NCBI GenBank assembly: GCA_016934645.1
Contig: JAFGSL010000007.1
Span: 1 to 6,633 of the forward strand
Direction of reading: 5' to 3'
Length of the DNA: 6,633 nt
From: Anaerolineae bacterium
GTDB taxonomy: Bacteria > Chloroflexota > Anaerolineae > B4-G1 > SLSP01
Below the pieces are notes generated by a model, which worked only from the letters and a program-made list of their open reading frames with translations, ran no database searches and was not told where the DNA came from. Position numbers and translations under genes: made by a program. Shown one piece after another: positions 1 through 5,288 of the stretch. Within the stretch, counting starts at the first letter, position 1. Every line of letters starts with the position of its first letter.

Positions 1-111
1 ACGGTGAATGTCAAAGTCGGCCCCATCCACCGCCCGTACCGTCCCTTCGTCCAGGAAGAAGTACGTCTGCAGATTCTTCACTTCTACGAGTAATTCTCTG
101 TTATTCGTCAC
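1..111 (-). CDS. Opp/Dpp-type ABC transporter ATP-binding protein, N-terminal 37 residues only
   Basis: Partial gene that leaves the window at base 1. It starts with GTG (111-109), preceded by AGGAG (123-119) at 7 nt spacing. The 37 visible residues contain LLVEVKNLQTYFFLDEGTV and RAVDGADFDIHR, the classic opening strand and A-loop region of the DppD/OppD ATPase family (typical form: LLEVKNLKTYF..EG.VRAVDGVSF). The Walker A motif would lie just beyond the edge and is not seen. The product would be a cytoplasmic nucleotide-binding subunit that powers import through the two upstream permeases; a DppF-type partner may follow outside the window. A 130-nt repeat-filled spacer separates it from the DppC-type gene, but strand and order put it in the same operon. 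Identity as this ATPase family is secure; DppD versus DppF is inferred from gene order. Confidence 0.9.
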   Translation of the reverse strand, partial: MTNNRELLVEVKNLQTYFFLDEGTVRAVDGADFDIHR

Positions 112-117
112 GGTTGT

Positions 118-124
118 TCTCCTA
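118..124 (-). promoter_or_regulatory. Ribosome binding site for the ATPase gene
   Basis: Minus-strand TAGGAGA, with the AGGAG core at 123-119, lies 7 nt before the GTG at 111-109. It decides the GTG start, since no upstream ATG is in a better position. It directly adjoins the TAGTC repeat block, so the repeats occupy the whole spacer up to the SD. Confidence 0.75.
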
Positions 125-127
125 GTT

Positions 128-244
128 TAGTCTGGTAGTCATTAGTCGTGTAGTCATTGGTCTGATAGTCGAAGTTTCTGCTTGGGGCAGCTAACTCTCT
201 GACTATATGACTATTCGACTACGTGACTGTGTGACTATTGACTA
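128..244. repeat. Two opposed arrays of TAGTC/GACTA pentamers forming an imperfect palindrome
   Basis: On the plus strand TAGTC occurs at 128, 136, 143, 151 and 166, with the variant TGGTC at 158. After a central gap (171-200) the reverse complement GACTA occurs at 201, 209, 217, 233 and 240, with GACTG at 225. The period is 7-8 bp on both sides and each side has five exact units plus one variant, so the block could fold into a long imperfect hairpin. The last unit (240-244) contains the TAG stop codon of the DppC-type gene. Short-period intergenic repeats are known from cyanobacteria (STRR heptamers); whether this is a family in this genome cannot be judged here. Confidence 0.8.
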
Positions 245-1483
245 TCTCGCATATGGATCCGCTGCGTCCCGCAAACCGTCGCCGAGGAAGTTGAAGGCAA
301 AGACCGCGAGAATAACAGCAATCGCCGGGCCAAACAACAACCACGGAGCCTGGGCCAGCGAGCGCACATTCTGCCCTTCTTGCAACAGCACTCCCCAACT
401 GATGGCCGGCGCGCGTAACCCCAGGCCGATAAAACTGAGGCCTGTCTCGCCCAGAATTTGACCCGGAATCGAGAGGGTCAGACTGGCAATGATGTAACTC
501 AAAAATGACGGAACCATATGTCTAAGGATGATACGCATCTCACTCGATCCACTCAGGCGCGCAGCCAGCACGAAGTCTTCTTGGCGCAAAGACAGGAAGC
601 GCCCACGCACCACCCGCGCCATCCCCGTCCACCCGACGAGTGAGAGGATGATCGTGATGCCGAAATACATCCGCAGCACAGGCCAGTCGGCGGGCAGAGC
701 CGCGCTGAGCGCCATCCACAAAGGAATGGTTGGCATGGTGCGGATAAACTCGATCACGCGTTGAATGACCGTATCAATACGGCCACCATAATACCCGGAA
801 ATGCCTCCCAGCACAATGCCGAGTACCAGGCTCAACAAAACGCCGATCAGGCCGATCGAAAGCGAGATGCGCGCACCATAGCAGAGGCGCGAGAAAAGAT
901 CGCGCCCCAACCGGTCGGCACCGAGGAGTAAAATCTGCTGGTCTTCGGTTCCAGGCGCCAGCCCAAACAGTTTGATATCGGTTTCCAAAATACCCCACAG
1001 TTTATAAGGCGTGTCGGCCCTGACAAAGAAATAAATAGGGTACCTGATTTCAGGATTCTCAGTATAAATATCCCGCAGCGTTTCCGGGTCTTTCGTACGA
1101 TCCCGTTGGTAGATAAACGGCGCGTGCAACTTGCCGGTGATGTCGAAAATGCGGATGGGGGTCGGCGGGGCCATTTTGTAGCGGATAAAGTATGCCTCAG
1201 GATCATAAGGCGCGACAAATTCACAAAAGGCGGCGATAAAGTAAAGGACAATCAGGATAGCAGCGCCCAGGAGCGCCATCTTGTGCTTGCGGAACTTCCA
1301 CCACATCAATTGCCACTGGCCGGCAACGTAGAGCCGTTCCTCCTCCTGCTCAACAACCGGTTCTGCGTCTAGCACTTCGAGGGGTTCCGCCATGTCAGTC
1401 GGTGGCGGGCATGCCTCCTCGGGCACAACTTGGTTACTTCCGCTATTGCGGCGTTCGGTATCTTGCGGTTTTGGCATCGTCAT
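242..1483 (-). CDS. Opp/Dpp-type ABC transporter permease, DppC/OppC family, long form
   Basis: Inner-membrane permease of 413 aa; it pairs with the DppB-type subunit to form the import channel. Residues 1-54 are a polar, Glu/Pro-rich cytoplasmic extension. Residues 57-93 (WQLMWWKFRKHKMALLGAAI...) match the OppC N-terminal membrane domain. Residues ~94-185 form an enlarged external loop. The family signature GADRLGRDLFSR is at 188-199, further membrane spans lie at ~205-230, 270-290, 325-345 and 383-403, the EAA-type coupling loop is around 304-325 (VLAARLSGSSEMRIILRHMVPS), and SFIGLGLRAPAISWG (350-364) and GDGLRDAADP (401-410) close the domain. Typical DppC is ~280-300 aa; the excess is the N-terminal extension plus the loop. 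ATG 1483 is chosen because GGAGG (1495-1491) sits 7 nt upstream, inside the end of the preceding gene; only 2 bp separate the two genes, implying translational coupling. The stop codon lies in a repeat unit. Confidence 0.95.
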   Translation of the reverse strand: MTMPKPQDTERRNSGSNQVVPEEACPPPTDMAEPLEVLDAEPVVEQEEERLYVAGQWQLMWWKFRKHKMALLGAAILIVLYFIAAFCEFVAPYDPEAYFIRYKMAPPTPIRIFDITGKLHAPFIYQRDRTKDPETLRDIYTENPEIRYPIYFFVRADTPYKLWGILETDIKLFGLAPGTEDQQILLLGADRLGRDLFSRLCYGARISLSIGLIGVLLSLVLGIVLGGISGYYGGRIDTVIQRVIEFIRTMPTIPLWMALSAALPADWPVLRMYFGITIILSLVGWTGMARVVRGRFLSLRQEDFVLAARLSGSSEMRIILRHMVPSFLSYIIASLTLSIPGQILGETGLSFIGLGLRAPAISWGVLLQEGQNVRSLAQAPWLLFGPAIAVILAVFAFNFLGDGLRDAADPYAR

Positions 1484-1485
1484 GA

Positions 1486-2475
1486 CTAACCCTCCATACG
1501 GATGCGGGGATCAACCCACGCGAGCGTGATATCGGAGATCAATGTGCCGATGACGGTCAGGATGCTCGTCAGGAACAAAAAGCTGCCGGCCAGATACATG
1601 TCCTGGGACCTGAGCGCGCGCAACATCATCGGGCCGTTTGTCTGCAAACTGAGCACCACGGCGACGAGCGTCTGCCCGGAAATCAGGCTCGCCAACGTCC
1701 ACCCTACGGTACTGAAGAAGGGGTTCATCGCCACCCGCACGGGATATTTCCAGGTCAATTTGCGCTCCTTCAAGCCCTTGGCGCGCGCGGTTTCCACGTA
1801 GGGTTTGTTCAACTCGTCCAGTACGTTGGCACGCGTCGTGCGGATGCTGCCGGCCGTACTACCAATCGCAATCACAATGACGGGAATCCACAAATGCTTC
1901 AGCATGTCGACGACCTTGGCCCAACTCCACGGTTCCATGATATACTCATCGGAGAACAGCCCGCCAACGTTCATCCCAAACTGGCGCATCGCAACCCACA
2001 TCACCACCATGGCCAGCATAAATCCCGGCGTCCCGGTTCCGATAAAACTGAGCGCCGAGAAAATGTAATCGGGGATCGAATACTGGTGCACCGCCGAAAA
2101 CACCCCTACAGGTATAGCGACAAACCAGCTCACCGAGATGGCAACCAACGAAAGGAACACCGTCAACGCCATGCGTTCCCAGATCAGGTCTTTTACAGGC
2201 TTGCGCCATTCCATCGACTGGCCCCAGTCGCCGCGCAGCAGAATACCGGACATCCACTTGTAATATTGCACGTAGACAGGCTGTCCTAGCCCGTACCTTA
2301 GCCGGAGATTCTCGATTTCGCTCTCATCCACTTCTTCTCCAGCCGCGCGCAACTGCATCGCATACGATGTCAAGTAATCGCCCGGGGGAAGCTGGATAAT
2401 GACGAAAGAGATGACTGAGATGATTGCTAACGTAGGAATCATCATGCCGATACGGCGGAGAATGTAACCTAACAT
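1486..2475 (-). CDS. Opp/Dpp-type ABC transporter permease, DppB/OppB family
   Basis: Inner-membrane permease of 329 aa, a normal length for the family. The N terminus MLGYILRRIGMMIPTLAIIS gives the first membrane span (~9-28). The conserved external segment has LRLRYGLGQPVYVQYYKWM (57-75) and GDWGQSMEWRKPV (82-94). Further spans lie at ~103-128, 137-165, 195-212, 252-275 and 297-320. The EAA coupling loop that docks on the ATPase is YVETARAKGL (226-235) followed by KYPVRVAMNP. The C terminus AWVDPRIRMEG is typical. The start is ATG 2475, with GAGGTGA (2485-2479) immediately upstream. It lies 156 bp after the binding-protein gene and 2 bp before the DppC-type gene. The substrate cannot be read from this subunit. 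Confidence 0.96.
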   Translation of the reverse strand: MLGYILRRIGMMIPTLAIISVISFVIIQLPPGDYLTSYAMQLRAAGEEVDESEIENLRLRYGLGQPVYVQYYKWMSGILLRGDWGQSMEWRKPVKDLIWERMALTVFLSLVAISVSWFVAIPVGVFSAVHQYSIPDYIFSALSFIGTGTPGFMLAMVVMWVAMRQFGMNVGGLFSDEYIMEPWSWAKVVDMLKHLWIPVIVIAIGSTAGSIRTTRANVLDELNKPYVETARAKGLKERKLTWKYPVRVAMNPFFSTVGWTLASLISGQTLVAVVLSLQTNGPMMLRALRSQDMYLAGSFLFLTSILTVIGTLISDITLAWVDPRIRMEG

Positions 2476-2478
2476 ACT

Positions 2479-2485
2479 TCACCTC
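2479..2485 (-). promoter_or_regulatory. Ribosome binding site for the DppB-type permease
   Basis: Minus-strand GAGGTGA matches seven bases of the anti-SD complement AAGGAGGTGA and ends 3 nt before ATG 2475. It fixes the start of the permease just after the repeat-filled spacer. Confidence 0.75.
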
Positions 2486-2494
2486 TGTCTTTAT

Positions 2495-2560
2495 GGATTA
2501 GGGAGTAGGGATTAGGGAGTAGGGAATGGGGAGTAACCGCTTTACGCCTACTTCCCATTC
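2495..2560. repeat. Tandem 14-bp repeats followed by a partial inverted copy
   Basis: Plus-strand GGATTAGGGAGTAG occurs exactly at 2495-2508 and 2509-2522, then as the variant GGAATGGGGAGTAA at 2523-2536. A partial inverted copy follows: TACTTCCCATTC (2549-2560) pairs with GAATGGGGAGTA (2524-2535) at 11 of 12 positions across a 13-base loop. The layout, tandem words then an inverted counterpart within an operon spacer, is the same as that of the TAGTC block at 128-244, although the words differ. No coding sequence is visible here. Confidence 0.8.
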
Positions 2561-2581
2561 ACTGCTCCCCGCTCCTGTGAG

Positions 2582-2616
2582 ATGGAGGGCAGACCCACAA
2601 GGGGTCCACCCTCCAT
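2582..2616 (-). terminator. Strong intercistronic hairpin after the binding-protein gene (no U-tract)
   Basis: ATGGAGGG (2582-2589) pairs perfectly with CCCTCCAT (2609-2616), and GACCC (2592-2596) with GGGTC (2602-2606); the two stems are separated by a CA/CA internal loop and closed by a 5-base loop. It begins 15 nt after the stop codon of the binding protein. No T-run follows on the minus strand, so it is unlikely to be an efficient intrinsic terminator. A stem in this position commonly protects the upstream message end from exonucleases, as the REP between malE and malF does, which would raise binding protein over permease; that role here is inference. Confidence 0.65.
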
Positions 2617-2631
2617 GTACTACCAGATGAA

Positions 2632-4728
2632 TTACATGTGTGCGGCCGGATCGTCCCAGAAGTAGGACTCGGACTGCAGGAACTGTTCGTCGCCGGTGGT
2701 GTCGTCGTTCGGCATACCGGGGAGAACGTTGCTGAAGCCGTTCTTGGCGATAGTAGGCGCAGGTTTCTCACCCAGGATACCGATCATGGGGAGCTCCTCA
2801 GCCCAGACGTCCAGAATGCCCTCGAACGCTTTGTTTTGCTTTTCCGGATCGGGTTCCACCGCCACCTGGTTGTCCCAGATATCCCAGATCTTCCAGATGA
2901 AGTGATCATCCGGCGGCTTTACAGCCAGTTCGTCCTCAGGGTTGCGATAGTAGAAGTTGTAGCCGGGGCACCAGGGCCGGTCGGGCTGGATGCCACGGAA
3001 GATGATGGCGCCGGGGACCAGCGGAAGGACTGTGCGGTCGCCACCCCAGTAAGCCGCTTCGATTTCATTGGCGCCGTAGTGCGCTTGATACAGAGATCGC
3101 TCGAAGTACTTGTAGGTGGCCTTGATGCCGACGGCCTCCAGGTACTGGCAGACCAGTTGTACGGAGTCCTCCTCCGGTGTGCCCGGCTCGGCCGTCCCCT
3201 CGACGATGAAGCTGATGGGGGTGCCATCCGGGAACAGACGGATGCCATCGGCGTCCTTTTGATCGTAGCCTGCGCCATCCAGCAGTTCGTTGGCCTTGTC
3301 AGGATCGTACGCGATGTAAGCTTCGGAGAGCTTCGGATAGTAGTTGGGCGACATCGAGAGCGGGCTGTACTGGCGCGGTGTCAACAGGCCGTTCCAGACC
3401 AACTCGTTGATCTCATCGCGGTTGATCGCGTGGGAGACGGCGATGCGCACGTCACGAATGTTAAAGAAATCGCTGAGCTGCTGATTCTTGCAGGACAGGT
3501 TGAGCTGTAGCGCTTCGTGACCGGCGGAGATACAATCGAGAACCCGGTAGTCGCCATTGGCTTCGTTTTCCTTGTACAGTGTGTAGTTACCGAAACTGAG
3601 GTGGCGGGCCTGGTAGTCGATTTCGCCGTTGACGACCCACATATTGAGAACCTCGGGGGATTCAAACAGCCGGTGGGTGACGGTATCGATGTAGGGGACC
3701 TGGTTGCCCTCGGGGTCTACACCAAAATAGTAAGGGTTGCGCTCCATCACGAAGCGCTCTTCAGCCAGTGAACCCTTCATCAAGAAGGGCGTAATCTGCG
3801 GGCGATCCGGGTTCTGGTCGAAGCGGTTGCGGTTATCATTGAAGTATTGAGCCCAACTGTCAAAACCAGCTTCCGCGACCTTGGCCTCCAATGCCGCCTT
3901 GTCCTCCGTCAGATCCATATGCCACTGCGCCATGTAGTGCCCCGGTGTTAACCAACCGTTGATGCTGCGCGTCCCGCCGCCTTCGTAGAACAGCAGCGGA
4001 TTTGGATGAGCGAACTTAAACACCACGGTGTAGTCATCCGGGAACTCCATCTCAGGAATCGCCCAGGACCCATCTTCATTGCGCGTGCGGTGAGATGCAG
4101 GAGGATCGCCAGGGGTCAAGTCCGCGTTTTTGACCTGATACTCATAGAACCACTTGAAGTTTTCGCTCGTCAGTTCCACGCCATCGGAGAATTTGACGCC
4201 CTTGCGCAGGTGGAATGTCCAGGTCTTGGTGTCCGCCGAGACTTCCCAGCTCTCGAGCAGTTTGGGCTTCAGGTTGAGGTCCTTATCGAACCAGGACAGC
4301 GTCCGGTCATTGATCTTGGTGGGGCCCCAGCGGTCAGAGACACCGCTGAAACCACGCCGCCAGTTACCGCCATAATTACCGATGCTCTCGGCAACGGCAA
4401 CGATGTAGGGATTCATCGGTAGGCGCTCATCTACGGGGGGCAGGCTCCCTGCCGCCACCAACTCCGCCAGCATTGGGGCTTCGCCATACTTGCTAGCTGG
4501 TTCTTCAGGAACCGCGGTTGGTTCGGGAGCTGCTTCCGTGGGTTCTTCCTTGGGTTCTTCCTTAGGCTCTTCAGTCGCGGGGACTGCCGTCGGCTCAGGG
4601 GCTTTTTCGGTCGGCGCTGCGGTGGGAACCGGGGTCGGCTGCTTGCACGCGGTGAGCGCTACACCCGCCGTCGCCAACACCGAGACCTGCAAAAATTCGC
4701 GCCGTGTTAACTTGCGTTTCTCTTCCAT
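2632..4728 (-). CDS. ABC transporter substrate-binding lipoprotein, SBP_bac_5 (family 5), long form
   Basis: Extracytoplasmic solute receptor of 698 aa for the Opp/Dpp-type importer encoded downstream. Residues 1-28 combine a Tat-like motif (TRREFLQ, 8-14), a hydrophobic stretch and the lipobox LTAC (25-28), so Cys28 is the predicted lipidated residue. Residues 29-80 are a Pro/Thr/Glu-rich tether with EEPKEEPKEEP. The folded part begins near GNYGGNWRRG (117-126) and shows the family-5 signature LLESWEVSADTKTWTFHLRKGVKFSDG (157-183), then a long middle region and FNIRDVRIAVSHAINRDEINELVW. Usual DppA/OppA length is ~530-550 aa; this longer type resembles receptors for oligosaccharides such as AgpA-like alpha-galactoside binders, so a sugar ligand is plausible but unproven. 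The start is ATG 4728, with AAGGAGG (4745-4739) at 10 nt spacing. Expression is probably driven from the promoters at 5142-5235. Confidence 0.95.
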   Translation of the reverse strand: MEEKRKLTRREFLQVSVLATAGVALTACKQPTPVPTAAPTEKAPEPTAVPATEEPKEEPKEEPTEAAPEPTAVPEEPASKYGEAPMLAELVAAGSLPPVDERLPMNPYIVAVAESIGNYGGNWRRGFSGVSDRWGPTKINDRTLSWFDKDLNLKPKLLESWEVSADTKTWTFHLRKGVKFSDGVELTSENFKWFYEYQVKNADLTPGDPPASHRTRNEDGSWAIPEMEFPDDYTVVFKFAHPNPLLFYEGGGTRSINGWLTPGHYMAQWHMDLTEDKAALEAKVAEAGFDSWAQYFNDNRNRFDQNPDRPQITPFLMKGSLAEERFVMERNPYYFGVDPEGNQVPYIDTVTHRLFESPEVLNMWVVNGEIDYQARHLSFGNYTLYKENEANGDYRVLDCISAGHEALQLNLSCKNQQLSDFFNIRDVRIAVSHAINRDEINELVWNGLLTPRQYSPLSMSPNYYPKLSEAYIAYDPDKANELLDGAGYDQKDADGIRLFPDGTPISFIVEGTAEPGTPEEDSVQLVCQYLEAVGIKATYKYFERSLYQAHYGANEIEAAYWGGDRTVLPLVPGAIIFRGIQPDRPWCPGYNFYYRNPEDELAVKPPDDHFIWKIWDIWDNQVAVEPDPEKQNKAFEGILDVWAEELPMIGILGEKPAPTIAKNGFSNVLPGMPNDDTTGDEQFLQSESYFWDDPAAHM
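4540..4575. repeat. 12-bp tandem repeat coding for the EEPK linker
   Basis: GGGTTCTTCCTT occurs exactly twice in a row (4540-4551 and 4552-4563), followed by a degenerate third unit (4564-4575). On the minus strand it encodes repeated EEPK in the tether of the binding lipoprotein. The repeat is a whole number of codons, so gain or loss by slippage would change tether length without a frameshift. Confidence 0.7.
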
Positions 4729-4734
4729 CTGAAT

Positions 4735-4809
4735 TCAACCTCCTTGGTTAAGATATAGATTTTGACTATGGTGCGGATCCAAATTTCGTGGGGTTTTATT
4801 GCTTGGCAT
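4735..4809 (-). CDS. Possible 24-codon upstream ORF (leader peptide) before the binding protein
   Basis: Small open frame: ATG at 4809-4807, TGA at 4737-4735, 24 residues beginning MPSNKTPRNLDPHH and ending NLYLNQGG. Its last codons CAA GGA GGT TGA contain the SD (AAGGAGG) of the binding-protein gene, whose ATG is 6 nt past this stop; such overlap is what translational coupling or SD occlusion by a ribosome would need. A very strong SD, AGGAGGTGA (4830-4822), lies upstream, but its core is 15 nt from the ATG, longer than ideal, and no closer in-frame start exists because the SD itself supplies an in-frame TGA. The peptide is polar, without membrane or attenuator-like codon runs. No family is recognised; it may be fortuitous. 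Confidence 0.4.
   Translation of the reverse strand: MPSNKTPRNLDPHHSQNLYLNQGG
4739..4745 (-). promoter_or_regulatory. Ribosome binding site for the binding lipoprotein
   Basis: Minus-strand AAGGAGG is a full-strength SD, 10 nt before ATG 4728. It lies within the last codons of the 24-codon upstream frame. Confidence 0.85.
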
Positions 4810-4821
4810 CGAATCGATATG

Positions 4822-4830
4822 TCACCTCCT
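4822..4830 (-). promoter_or_regulatory. Orphan strong Shine-Dalgarno, AGGAGGTGA
   Basis: This is a nine-base match to the complement of the 16S 3' tail, 94 nt upstream of the binding-protein start. The only nearby start it can serve is the ATG at 4809 of the 24-codon frame. The adjacent ATCGATTCGAT (4818-4808) is palindromic and could pair with itself near that start. A second such orphan SD lies at 6507-6515, before the other gene of the window. Confidence 0.6.
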
Positions 4831-4865
4831 CTCTTCCTATCAATCTACAGTACTTTGGGATTACC

Positions 4866-4892
4866 GTGAAACTCGCACAACGTATGTTTCAC
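4866..4892. repeat. Leader hairpin, 7-bp stem
   Basis: GTGAAAC (4866-4872) and GTTTCAC (4886-4892) are exact reverse complements around a 13-base loop. The structure would form in the 5' leader of the transporter transcript between the inverted-repeat element and the orphan SD. No function can be assigned. Confidence 0.45.
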
Positions 4893-4946
4893 CGCTCAGG
4901 AAAAGGGGCGAAAAAAGCCCTGGTTGACTCGGTTCAAAGATGCTTA

Positions 4947-5023
4947 GGGTCTACAAAAGAATGACTTCCCGAATTCTATCATATTTCCCTGGCGAAAACG
5001 GGAACTCTCAAATTTACGGACCC
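4947..5023. repeat. Inverted-repeat element, copy 1 (MITE-like or hairpin)
   Basis: The 25-base arms at 4947-4971 (GGGTC...GACTTCCCG) and 4999-5023 (CGGGAACT...GGACCC) are reverse complements at 16 of 25 positions; identity is concentrated in the outer GGGTC/GACCC and inner TTCCCG/CGGGAA. The 27-base centre contains GCGAAAA next to the right arm. A related element starts at 6553. The flanks (CTTA before, TTGAG after) show no clear target duplication. It lies inside the 5' leader of the transporter operon and contains no gene. It may be a small non-autonomous mobile element, or a leader hairpin. Confidence 0.6.
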
Positions 5024-5106
5024 TTGAGATAATCATAGCAGGAATTTTAAATAAGAAAAGTACGATCCTGCCTGCTGATATGCTGTCAAGCGTTTTTAAC
5101 GTCGCT

Positions 5107-5137
5107 GTGAGCGGTAACGTGAGCGTTCACGGTTCAC
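5107..5137. promoter_or_regulatory. Double LacI-family-like operator downstream of promoter P1
   Basis: Two abutting 12-mers, GTGAGCGGTAAC (5107-5118) and GTGAGCGTTCAC (5119-5130), both have the GTnAnCGnTnAC form with a central CG step that LacI/GalR-family repressors bind. A third half-site, GTTCAC, follows at 5132-5137. The first resembles E. coli lacO1 (GTGAGCGGATAAC) less one base, the second the ideal lac palindrome (GTGAGCGCTCAC) with one change. The pair lies at about +6 to +29 from the predicted start of P1, the lacO1-like position that blocks initiation. No regulator gene is in the window; the family assignment rests on the motif. Confidence 0.65.
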
Positions 5138-5141
5138 CACT

Positions 5142-5170
5142 ATTATAATAACGACTCGCCTGCTTGTCAA
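5142..5170 (-). promoter_or_regulatory. Sigma70-type promoter P1 for the transporter operon (perfect consensus)
   Basis: On the minus strand TTGACA (5170-5165) and TATAAT (5147-5142) are both exact consensus, separated by exactly 17 bp. Transcription would start near 5135 and run through a ~400-nt leader into the binding-protein gene. A perfect consensus promoter normally calls for tight repression, which fits the operator pair immediately downstream. Confidence 0.85.
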
Positions 5171-5179
5171 CTGGTATTT

Positions 5180-5195
5180 ATGAAATCGATTACAT
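5180..5195. promoter_or_regulatory. cre-like palindrome between the two promoters
   Basis: ATGAAATCGATTACAT is symmetric at 14 of 16 positions with a central CG and fits the catabolite-responsive-element consensus WTGNAANCGNWNNCAW at every fixed position. It lies at about +6 to +21 from the predicted start of P2 and just upstream of the P1 -35 box. LacI/GalR-family proteins (CcpA in Bacillota) bind such sites; the cognate protein here is unknown and may be a local sugar repressor rather than CcpA. Confidence 0.6.
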
Positions 5196-5206
5196 GACGC
5201 AGATGG

Positions 5207-5235
5207 AAAATAGCACAGAGATGCAAGTTTGTCAA
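5207..5235 (-). promoter_or_regulatory. Sigma70-type promoter P2, upstream of P1
   Basis: On the minus strand TTGACA (5235-5230, exact) is followed after 17 bp by TATTTT (5212-5207, 4 of 6), with TGC directly before it giving an extended -10 (TGn). Its start would be near 5200. It sits only 6 bp downstream of the terminator T-run, so the space from terminator to P2 to P1 is very compact. Confidence 0.65.
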
Positions 5236-5240
5236 ATTGG

Positions 5241-5288
5241 ATAAAAACAGGCTCTAAGGCGCTCAATGCAATGCGCCTTAGAGCCTGT
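5241..5288 (-). terminator. Rho-independent terminator of the 265-aa protein gene
   Basis: A perfect 16-bp stem, ACAGGCTCTAAGGCGC (5247-5262) against GCGCCTTAGAGCCTGT (5273-5288), with a 10-base loop, is followed on the minus strand by TTTTTAT (5247-5241, the first T shared with the stem base). The polarity fits the minus strand only; nothing T-rich follows on the plus strand. It isolates the upstream gene from the transporter promoters. Confidence 0.9.

Noticed and set aside
128..244. TAGTC arrays as a CRISPR
   Set aside because: The units are 5 bases at 7-8 bp period with no spacer-length unique sequences, and they invert halfway.
2638..3510. 290-codon plus-strand open frame opposite the binding-protein gene
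   Set aside because: It lies wholly antisense to a well-supported family-5 receptor, has no SD or recognisable domain, and looks like a by-product of codon bias on the other strand.
4904..4924. GGGGCGAAAAAAGCCC as a terminator in the transporter leader
   Set aside because: Only four GC pairs close the loop and the T-run falls inside the loop rather than after the stem, so it would not terminate either strand.
5068..5089. Third TTGACA (5089-5084, minus strand) as a further promoter
   Set aside because: No acceptable -10 lies at 16-18 bp (ATCGTA or similar), so only the -35-like hexamer matches.
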